DNA from: Lytechinus variegatus | Lineage: Eukaryota; Echinodermata; Echinoidea; Temnopleuroida; Toxopneustidae | Length of the DNA stretch: 64,000 nt | Direction of reading: 5' to 3' | Assembly (NCBI RefSeq): GCF_018143015.1 | Contig: NC_054746.1 | Span: 37,294,830 to 37,358,829 of the forward strand | The notes under the pieces: model-generated | What the model saw: only the letters and a program-made list of their open reading frames with translations | Database searches by the model: none | Told to the model about the DNA's origin: nothing | Program-made: the position numbers and the translations under genes | Shown: in pieces, positions 36,820 through 48,200 of the stretch | How positions within the stretch are numbered: the first letter of the stretch is position 1 | Layout of the letters: each line of letters begins with the position of its first letter

Positions 36820-37084
36820 TGCTTGTCATTGGCCAATGACGATCAAGCTCTCTTGACCAAAAAGCCAGCCCTGATCCTCGGGCGGCCGCCGCGCGCCGCG
36901 TCGCTCTGTATACTGTGATAGCTGTGTGAAATTTCATCGCGCCATTGACAGTGTTTTGCAATTCCATCGACATACGTTGGTCGTTGCGTTGTGAGAGTCG
37001 AGCTCGAATTTTACGAAATTGTAAGAGTACTATCATCTAACATCACTTGTGAGTTGTTTATCACATCATCTTTTTGAGATAACC
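36820..37084 (+). promoter_or_regulatory. probable arginase promoter and first untranslated exon
   Basis: A GC-rich, CpG-dense patch (about 36880-36905) stands out in AT-rich DNA. Just upstream, the perfect palindrome ATTGGCCAAT holds CCAAT boxes on both strands. Downstream, AACC|GTAAGT at 37085 is a strong splice donor. The coding exon 2 kb further on begins with an acceptor at 39039. I infer a 5' UTR exon ending at 37084 joined to 39040. The transcription start is not determined. Confidence 0.4.
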
Positions 37085-37749
37085 GTAAGTACCAAACCAA
37101 CGTCATGTTTATTTTGTTATTTTACACTTTGAATCGACTAACCGTGATGCGTGAACAGTGATTACCTGTCTGAAGAGGATAATCGTTTCGTTGGCATTTT
37201 TAATTTCATTACCGCTGCATGAGATTCTTAAGCTTATATGTCCTATGTGGATATCACGATTCTATGGTAGAGAAATGTGGATTGCACAGGGGCCAAAAAA
37301 ATCGCAGATTCTTAATTGTGCGATTGTTAGATGCGATGGGGTCAATAAAAAGGAGCAACATTAGCAATAAACATGGCCACTTTGACTTTTACTAGTTGTT
37401 GTAAAGATCCTCGCAAGACTCAGACTGACTTTATCTGTAGTCAATCTATCTGTAACTAATAAGTTAATCATGATACTGGATTGGCACATGATCACGCTAG
37501 CTATGGAATGAAAAGACAAAACAACCAACTGGTGTAACACTTTGCGTCAGTAATAAATTTGTGTGTAAAATAATTTGAGTGCCTAGCCCAGGGAGCTGTG
37601 CTCCGCTTTGCGGGCCGGAGCCTAGGACTCATCAATGTAATACTAGTCAAATACTCTCCAAAATAGGGTAGAATGAGGTCGCAATACCACTCCAAATTAA
37701 AAGGGGAAAAAATGAATTATGCACTTACTTTGATTATATGGATGAAGGT

Positions 37750-37961
37750 CTATCGTGACACAGAATTCCTTACAAGTAACATCGAGGCACAAACTGGACT
37801 CTCAAAAAAGGGAAAGTTAAACGTCTATGACGCGTTCGTTTTGGTATCGATCTGCCATTTTGTTTTCAATTTAGACAGAAGGAGAACGAACGAGACAGAA
37901 GTTTCCCTTTTTGAGAGAGTCTAGTTTGTACCTCCATGTAAGGAATTCTGTGTCACGATAG
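37750..37961. mobile_element. foldback element, about 70-bp arms
   Basis: CTATCGTGACACAGAATTCC opens the left arm and its inverse GGAATTCTGTGTCACGATAG closes the right. CTCTCAAAAA..GGGAAA also recurs inverted. The loop of about 70 nt is not coding. It lies in the inferred first intron of arginase. Confidence 0.8.
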
Positions 37962-39079
37962 TCTTTCCCAGGTACTGTCTTTGATATGAATATAAATCTT
38001 CTTCTTCCGTTGAGTACAGTCCTCTTTACAGAGTATAGTCGTACTTGGCTGAGGCCGCAATCACAAAAACACATGACATTTGGTGCAGTTGAACAAAACT
38101 TAACTATAAACTAATCGCGCGCCTTCATTAGGTGAACAAATCCTATATTGCTTCCAGGGAGCAAAATTCATGGGGGCTCGAGGCGAATTCGCCCCCGAAA
38201 TGCTCATAAGAGCCCTGGAAAATAAAAAAAAGAGCCCTTGTATCTACATTTACTGCAATGTTAAAGCTTATCCAAAATTGCAGATTAAAGCAGTAGGTTG
38301 TGAAAAGTAGCACCTGAAAATAAAAAGAATATATTTTTGCCTGATTGCTTCTGATATATAGGCCTCGTAAAACCATCCAAGAAAAATAATGTGGAAAGAT
38401 TGAGAGAGGGATAAAAAAGTGGGTAAGTGACTTTAATCGTTCAGTAAGTTTAATACAATAGTGTGAATCTATTAACAAAATTATTAGCTATTGGAATGTA
38501 ATACAATCTCAAAGAAGTGTTGCATGCATGGTAACTGTGATTTTCTGTGCCAGGCACATGTAATGTTTTCATAGGTGACTAAGACTGAGACATGGTGGAT
38601 CATTGAATTAATAGACAAATTATGATATTCACATGCATTGGAGTGGAAGTAAATTTGAAATACCATTCAGAACAGGGTAGCATTAAATATACAATGTAGA
38701 TGCACCTTAGGGGAATGTTATTGAGTGATTATACTTCATGCAACATTCTTTCAGTTAATGTCAAAATAATCCAGAATAAGTTTCAGAGTTTTCAATTCAA
38801 CAGACTTTAATTAATATGCATGCTATGATCATGACCTCTTCTCTTGTTTTTTAATTTCCAAATGATGTTATTGGATAAATTACAACTTGGTTTGATCACT
38901 CCAGCTGAGGAGATCTTCATTTTGTTTTACTTTCATCCATGATCCATCAATGCATTGTGATTGAAGTATGAATTCATCATCAATATGAATTGTCTAATTA
39001 TTAAGTTTATTTTTTATTATGTCATTTCATTTCTTCTAGATATATACACTGTACTTGGATGTTTTGAAGGAAATGCGAA

Positions 39080-39229
39080 ATGGCTTTGAATATAACGCGA
39101 TGTTGCTCCAGAGCAATACCCAGTTGGTTGAGGACATCTCCTGGATATCATAGATCAGTCCGTCAAACAAGTATGGCATCACGACTACAGAGTATTGGGG
39201 TGTTAGGAGTACCTATCAATAAAGGCCAG
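39080..39229 (+). CDS. ARG: arginase coding exon 1: leader and first strand
   Basis: ATG 39080 gives 50 codons up to the donor GGCCAG|GTAAAC at 39230. It codes the leader and SIGVLGVPINKGQ. The acceptor-like TTTCTTCTAG ending at 39039 suggests the exon begins at 39040 with about 40 nt of 5' UTR. Confidence 0.88.
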
Positions 39230-42200
39230 GTAAACTAATCAAATACCGGTATTGAAGTCATAATTGATTTCAAATGACATGAACACTTTGAAGAAGACAT
39301 TTGAATGTCGGTGGCCAAAGGACAAAGAGGGAAAAATAGTTATTCATGAAGGTGAAGATGTGTGGGGGGTAGTCACTAGTGTGGGGTGGGGTGGAAAAAT
39401 AAAACTGAAGTTGTGGAGGAGACTCGTACATGTAGCATGTACATGTAGTGCCAACATGTTTTTAATTGCTCAGTAGAGAGAGAATGTCTTGCTGTCTATA
39501 CTAAGCACTTACATGTACAGTAAACATACTGTAATGTATCCAGACAAGGTGAGCCATGAGATTTATGCTTATACCTTTGCTGAATGTAATAATACATTTA
39601 CATGTAATCATTGTAATGCCAAAAATTGTCATTGAAATCTGCAGCCTGCATGCCTTTAAAAATTCTGTTTATAGTAGTTATCCTTCATACAATGTATGCT
39701 ACAATTCTGTTAAGCATGGTTATTATGCTTTTGGATTCTTCAAAAGACGTGAAGAGATGGATGGCTGCTGGAATACAATAAGAAGCCAAATTTAGTTTCT
39801 CAAGCACTGTAAGGGTTTTTTTAGACCAGGGGCTTGGAGAATTAATTCAGCTGATCGGGTACATTAGGTTTGATGGTCCCATCATGTTGGCATGAAATCA
39901 GTGGCTAAGGAAATTTGTTGCCAGGTAGGAAAGCCCAGAGGACCCCATATTTGTCAGCCATCTTGGATTTTTCATGAAAATCAATTATTTTCACATTTTT
40001 GCACAGACAATGGAAAAATATTTTTAAAATATGCATTTCACAATGATTTAGATAGTAGAAATCGATTGCAATTGTTTTCTGGACAGTCCGGTTGATATTT
40101 TTGGGAAAATATACATGTATGAGAATTTATGCCAAAATGTTTTTGGTAAAAAATTTGCATGTTCATTGATATCTTTCTGTTTCGTCATTAATACCGATCA
40201 ACAACTTAATGCAAAATATTAGCATTTAACACGAAAGAGAATATACTGTATTACCGAGAACATTGATATGCTTCATGACAGTATTAATGTCTTAACTTAA
40301 ATAAAGGGAAAATACCTCCTGATGTAATCTCCGATATTGCGATAAAATGACACCAAAAAGCAACCTCCGTCACACTAGTGATACCGACTACAATGCGCTT
40401 GCTTGCATTCCTTTCAAAAGAGTACAATAGACCCAATCGGTCTTGCCTCACCTTTGTTGGTGTGACTAGCACGCATGAATGCCTGTAATGAGCATAATAA
40501 TAGAAAGTTGAATATTATGGGTAAGAGGGAAAAAGGCGTTTTCTACATATTAATGCAACTTTTATGTTAATGAAACCTCTTGGAAAAGTTAGAGGAAACA
40601 TTGCTCTGCATGTCGCAAGTAATTACGTTCGAGCACCTTAAAGCATAGTCCCACAAGAGCCTGTCGAAGGTACTTCACCCTTATCCATAGCTTGACTATT
40701 GAAATATCTTGCATTTTGGAGGGCCCTTAATAAGGCAAAATGATGCTTCAGTTATGTAGAAAAACAACTTTATTTTCTTGAAATCACTTGGAGACGAAAG
40801 AGTAGGCTTTTTTCTATCAGATACATAGAAAAAATTGAGGGCACAACAAAGCCTACCTGTCTCAGGGGGCTGCCCCAAGTCACCCATCCCTTTTTTGTAT
40901 TTTGCCCATTTCTTGGAAAATTCCCCATTTTGGAGCCACATTGAGGAAAAAGACTTTCTACTATGCAACGTATGTTCCCTTTATCTAAGCAAGTTAAGAC
41001 GTTAATACTCTCATGGAACATGATGTTCTTGTTAATATATCTTTTGTGTTGAATGCTGATATTTTGCATTACTTGTTGATGATATTAATGACAAAACAGA
41101 AAGAAATCGATGCACATGCAAATTTTTGACCCAAAACATGGAAATTTTGGCATAAATTCTCATACATGTATATTCATAACAAATAAACATGAAATTAGAG
41201 GGTCGAACGTTTACTACTATTGGATAGGATATTTATCTGACATTCCATTTCTGACCAGAGAAGGGTATCGTAGCCAGCTCATTTAAAAGATAAATCACCA
41301 TTTATGAAGATAACTATGATGGGATAAAATTTATCAGCTGAAACAGTAAAATAGCCCTAATTCTTCCGCCTGCCAAGAAATAGTTCCAAAATCATTGATA
41401 TATCTTCCCAATTTGGGCAAAGGAAGTTCAGTAGTTACCGATCTAAAATCAGTGTTAGATTTTCAATTATATTCATACACTTTTGTCAAATTGAAAATTT
41501 TTTGAATGGATTGGGTCAAAAAATATCTTTAGCCTTCCTGTTGTAATTAGGTTCATGGAACAGTGAGTTCTTTGAATATGCATAATTCAGAGTGTTGGGG
41601 TCTACTATGTAAACAGGAATAAAATAATTAAATAGCAAAACCTTTAAACAAATTTGAGAACTTTTTACTCCCACTATATACTGTATGTACTCACTGTTAT
41701 TAGAGTAATATAAAGATAATAATTCATACAGACTCTTTGTTTTCTCAATTATTTCTTTGTAATCTAGGACAAAGATGGTGTGGTATATGGGCCAACAGTT
41801 TTAAGAGATGCTGGACTGATATCATCCATTGAAGAGCTTGGTAAGATATTTAAATTCAAATATTGGAAGTCGTACATGTAGATCGAGGTCTCATAAGTTT
41901 ACGAAAACCTACATGTTACAATGTGGAATAATGAAATCTAAAGCTGAAAAGCTAATGCAAGCAAGACATTGTCAACACACATAAGCACATCAGAGAATGT
42001 TTGTTCTACTTGCTTGGATAAAGAATAAAAAAACCTGTTGTTTCTAGGATTTCTGTGCATCTTCCACCCGAAACATGTCGTGCATAATTTGGGGATCTAG
42101 TTTCATTGGATCCCATTCAAACTCATTTTGAGGTTGTTCGCAGATGGTATGAATGCTTATCCATAAATTGTGTAGGGATTTCTTTATATTCTCATGAAGA

Positions 42201-45200
42201 AGAAGATTACTGGAGAATACCGGTTTTTGTCTAGGGTTGCCAGATCAAAGCTTAGTCATACTTTTTTTCTTGAAATTAAATGTTTGTGTAATTTTTGTTG
42301 TGATTGACACTCGTACATGTACCTTATAGTGTAAAATAGAGGTAAGATACAAACTCAAAGGAAAATGGGATAAATTGTTTCATTGGATTTTATCGAAGGC
42401 AGTTTTTATAATTGATGCATATAAATTATTTGTTGAGCTTCTGTGTATGGAAGACCATGTGATGATATGAGACTAGAACCATGTGATATTTCGTCAAAGA
42501 ATCCATTCCTCATATAGATATTGGACCAAAGTTCATTGTAATATTTTACTTGAAAAAAAATCAGTTGTTTAAACGAAGCCAAGAGCAATTCAAACATTTG
42601 CAAAGTATATTGTGACATGTAAATATTATTGAATTTTGAATGTTATCTATAAGTTCTGAATAAGATGCATGTATAATACAAAACTATGAACTGTTTGTTT
42701 GCTAAGCATACAATTCATAGTTGATTCATTTCTCTTTGCTTGTTCGTTTGATGTAAGGAAATAACATATTCTCACAGACCTTTTACAGTATATGTAGCTC
42801 TAGAAAGTAGAACTTAGGTCCCTAAAGTACTGTTCCTAAAGGCCTGGTCACACCGGCCGAGCGTTGTTGGAGCTGTCGTGGAGCGGAGAGAAAAAAATCA
42901 TCACCGCTCGCTACCGTTCACCATTTTCGATTTCGATTGTTTATTTTTTGTTTTAAATTTTTCCCCAATTTTGTGAGTGCAATTCGACCCTCTCTCCCTA
43001 CTGCTCCACGACCGCTCCAACAACGCTTGGGCGGTGTGACCAGGCCTTAAAGTAGAACAAGCATTTCTTGACCTATTCATGTATGATGCAAAGGAGATTT
43101 ACACACACCTCCCAACTATCACTCTTCTATTTTTGTCTCGCCTTCAAAGCAGAGCGAGAACATACTTTTCAGACGGCGGCGACAGCTGCATGAATATTGA
43201 AATCTTAACCGAGGGTTAAGTTTTTGAAATGTCATCATAACTTGAAAAGTGTGTGGACCTAATTCATGAAACTTGGCAATAAGGGTAATCAAGTATTACT
43301 AAGATCATGCCTGAGTTTCAGGTCACATGACCAAGGTCAAAGGTCATTTGAGGTCAGTGAACTTTGGCTAAATTGGGGTATTATTTTAATTGCCATCATA
43401 ACTTTAAAAGTCTATGGATACAGTTTATGAGATGTGGACATAGGGGTAATCAAGTATCACTTATCATCTTGCACAAGGCTTAGGTCATATGATCAAGGTC
43501 AAGTGTCATTTAGTGTCAATGAACATAGTAATTTATTATATAATTGGTGTTATTTGTGAATAATTATTCTATTGTCATTTTCAAAGTCAGTATTGCTGCT
43601 ATAGTGAATTGCGTAATGCAGGCAAGACTGCCAGAGGCGCTTAACTTGTTGATATTAATTTTCTGCCATTTTGATTCATACAGCATTGATCCTGCAAAAA
43701 GGATACTCCATTACTATATGGTTGTCTACATAATTTGTTGCATAACAGCAAAACATTGAAAATTTAATGCTGGCGGAACCTGGTTAATTACACTTTTGAA
43801 TTTGTTGATCTTGTAGATCTAGATTTTCTGCACCTTTATTTACCTTTTTTTGGTACTCCATGCAGTAGGTCAAATAGATATCAATATTTAGAGGCATGAG
43901 ACTGGTCAAACTAATGAATTAAATGAATCTTTTTCATTATTCAGGTCATAGAGTAATTGATCATGGCGATCTTGTCTTCCCCGCTCAGGATGAGGAGACG
44001 GCTACTGTCAATTATGTCAAAAATGCACCATTCCTTGGTAAAGCACTTAAAAAGGTACAACCCAAGATTACCTCTCTACCATTTTTAGATATATTTTTAT
44101 CTTGTTTACATGAGTTTCTTTACTCCTCTTCTTTATGAGACATAAAGAAATACTTACACACTTTCTGTATATTAGATGGATCCCCACAATCTTTTCTATT
44201 ATCATGCTGTATTCATATTTGAGAGACAGGGAATATAATGTACATGTAGGAGCCACAGATTCCTGAAAAAGAGCATTCTAATAGTTGTAAAAAATGCTGA
44301 ACGAACTAATTACCTGTATATCGACGTCTCCATACATTGTAGATATCAAAAGGAGTAGAAGACATTACGAAACAGGACCAGCTTTGCGTAACTCTCGGTG
44401 GAGATCACGGCATCACCATCGGTTCCCTCCACGGACACACCCGATCAAGACCGGACCTGTGCGTCCTGTGGGTCGACGCCCATGCCGACATCAACGTACC
44501 TCAGACCTCTCCGTCCGGCCACCTCCACGGCATGGTGCTCTCATTTGTTTGTCATGAACTGCGTCATTACTTGCCTAAACTTCCAAACTTTGATTGGTTA
44601 GATTCCTGTATCTCATGTAAAGATATTGCCTATATTGGACTACGGGATGTGGACGTAGGAGAGAGGTGAGTGACAAGGGGAGAGGGACTTTTTGAGAAAA
44701 AGATCAAACTGACGTACGACTTTCCAAGCAAACAATACCCGCATCTTTAAGTCTATGCAATGAATCCACTAAATTTTAATGTGTGATTGAATTAAAATCT
44801 GAAATCATATTTCATAATCTTTCATGTTAGACTTCATGTGTTACTCCTGAAGTCAATGTGAATTTTAGAGGGTTTATTACATATATATTCTCTCTTTAAA
44901 TCTTGAATCTAGACATATTTTAGAGAAGCATGGAATCCAGATATTTTCCATTCATGATGTTCAGAAGTATGGCGTGGCTGAGGTCTTTGCAAGAGCTATG
45001 GATATGATAAATCCAAGGTAAGAAAATAGGGATGTATAAACAGTGTATTATAAATGTTTTTGTTTACAAATCTATATTTTGTAAGATAGTAGATGTGCTT
45101 GATATGCTTGATATTTAGAATTGTAACTTTTAGGACATGACTTGTCATCTATAGACTTAGCAGGGTTTTTTTATTGAACAACTTATTGTATCTTCTATGT

Positions 45201-48200
45201 AAACATCCCCTTTCCCTATAGAATCATCTCACTGCAACAAAATTTAAATAACACAGATTTAATTTATGATTGGAAATTAATTAAACAAAAGGATAAGTGC
45301 AAGAGGATACATTTACATAATTACATTTACATGATTCATATTTTGATGCAATTTTGTGACATTTGAAATGCAATGTGATTTTGTTATCAAGTATTATAGG
45401 AATTTTTTATTAATCTGTAAGTTGATGCAGTGATTTGTATTTTCTAAATATTTGTTGAGGGGGGGGGGGGGCTGTATAGGAGGTTATTTCAATATTCCCC
45501 CTCTTTTGTTTCCCTTTGATTTGTTGTACTTTTCTTTTTTATTAAAGTTTAACAATTCTAATTTGTCAAATAGCTGACTGACAGAGGTCAATTTAAAAGC
45601 TTAAATGACAAAGATAACACACCCTTTTATGACATTATCTGAGACTATGTACACATGGTTTGAGTTTATTGTTTGATAATCCTGTTTGAGGGGATATTCC
45701 AAGGAATGTTTCTGTTGTAAGTGTCAGTGACCTTCTTTCTCTACAGAGGAACACGTCCAGTTCACTTGAGCTTTGACATTGATTCTCTGGATCCAGGTGT
45801 ATCAGCTAGTACCGGCACACCAGGTAAATAGTTCATTATTAACAATTCTTGAAATGAAACAAAAAATGAAATTTAACCCTCCCTGCACAAACTGGGAATA
45901 GAAGCAAGAAATGTATGCATTATTAGACAAGAAATTAACTTCTTTGCTGCTCACTGCAGCGTTAAGGGTTTTAATTTTTTTTGTTCATTCATTCATTTAT
46001 CTACTCATTTGTCTGTTTGTTTATTTTTAATTTATTTTTTAATTTCCTCTTCAATGTGATATCTATGTGTCCATATAGTTGTAAATCAACTTCATTTCTA
46101 AATATGATTGTATCAAGAATACATAATCTATCTTTTTAGTCCAGGCTAGGCCCCATAGAAAATGGACCAAGCCTTGTTTTTTTATGTATACAATGTTTTT
46201 CATGGTTCCTGATCAATTTGAGGGTGCTGATTCCAACTCTGAATGATGCCACTCTTATAACCTTGAGCATTTTCTGCAAATGGGCAAAATCCAATATGGC
46301 CACCAAAATTTTCAAACTACCCATGAAAATCATTAAGTTGCACACACTTTGACTAAAATACTTGTAATTGTGAAGCGGGTGTGAAATAATGTCTGAAAAC
46401 CATGATTTTTTTTACAAAACATTTTTTTTTTCAAATTGGCGGCCGTAGACCCCTGAATACTTCTTGTACAATATGATGGGGAAAAATAATTTTCAAAAAA
46501 AGTGAGCATTAAAATAGATGCAATTGCGATCTAAGAGTAAAATATTGTCTTATACATAAATTACTAATGATATATATAATTTCTTGTGTCATGTACATGT
46601 AGGTGATAAATTACATGCATTGTATGGTGCCCACTCTTGTGAAAAAGTATATTTTTCCAGTTTACATTAGGTGGTTTCAGACCGCCTCGAAGTTCGCCAG
46701 TTCCAGGTATTCTCTGATCGGGAAATTTACCCCGATCAGAAAATACCAGGTATTTTGGTAATGTGAAAGCAAACTACGCGTAATATCCCCGAAAGAAAAT
46801 ACCCGCTAAATAGTAGGTACTTGGCGAAATTACGAGAACTTTCGTGGGGATTTTTCCAAGGTCGCAGGTATTTTGGCGATGTGAAAGCAAATTACGGGAA
46901 CTTTTATCCCAGCGTGTCGTTGGGCGCGGCGGCGTGGGTGGCTGCTGGGCTAGTGATTTTGAATCTCCCGCCTTGACTGCTTATCAGACCACACTGCGCA
47001 TGCTCGTAACTTCGGGAACTTATCCCGAAGGATGTGTTTCGGGGCGGTGTGAATGCAGGAATAATTAACGGGTATTTTCTAGCCTTAAAAAGTTCTCGTA
47101 ATTTAACGGGGATTCTTGTGATCGAGGCGGTTTGAAACCACCTATTGTACATGTACATGATACTGTTAGGGCCTATGTCGGCCATATTGGATTTCAAAAT
47201 ACAGTATTTATCACCTACGTGGCATAGAAATCTCATAGAAATCATGTTGCCATACAGTATATTCCATTCTCATCACAACTGTAGGCATTTTGTATCAAGC
47301 TAAGCCAAATTTGTCAAAATTATTTGTCCCCACTCAATTTGTTGATGATATAGTTAGGGACGTATGGCAGCCATTTGGAACGTCAAAATAAATTATTTAT
47401 CACATACATGATATTAGTTACATGATATTTCATTAGAAATTTAGTTTTCAGACAGACCTTAACTCAGAGATCACAATTACATGCATTTTAGTAGCTCACA
47501 AAAGAGAGGGAAAACAAAATTTCGCCAAAAGAATTGCATGTACATGTATGTTGACACAGTTTTTTCCTTTTCCCATGCCATTATAATCTTGACTTGATAT
47601 TTTTTTGTAGTTGTACCAGGGAAGTGTTATAGACACTTCCCTGGTTGTACATGTAGCTCTGCATTCATATTTTTTAATGCATATTGTCCGAAGACAATTT
47701 CATCTACATTAAGAGGATGTACATATGTACTTCATTGGAATTTATTTAGTCGGTAAATATTTTCCCACCTATATCAACAATCTATATCTATAAACTAATT
47801 CTCTTGTACTGAAGTGTATTTGTTATAGGTCTTATCTTCCCATATATGTGTTTTATTCACCATTTATTGTAGCATGTGTATTTATACTGTTGAAGTGTGT
47901 GTTGACAAAACTAGATAGAACTGTCAAATTGCAAACAAATTGAATACATATGTATATATTCCTATGAGAAATGAATAATGATAATGAAAATGGAATTATT
48001 ACACATTTAGTTTAGCAATCCTTATTGTCTGAGCTGTTAATTTACTGACTTTAACAATTTATCTTAATTAAGGAAAGAAGCATATTTAGTTTATATATCT
48101 TATGCCTATTTTTTGGCATAATTTTGTATCAGAATTTTCTATGAGATGCTCAGGAAATATCCTTTGTAAATGTGTTAAAAAAATGTCTCTCTTCATTTTT

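Noticed and set aside
36773-37036. 87-codon minus frame
   Set aside because: It lies in the CpG-rich patch and inferred arginase first exon; GC-rich DNA is open by chance in such frames.
40284-41069. small minus frames as a transposase remnant
   Set aside because: They sit inside the foldback arms and match no transposase family I know.
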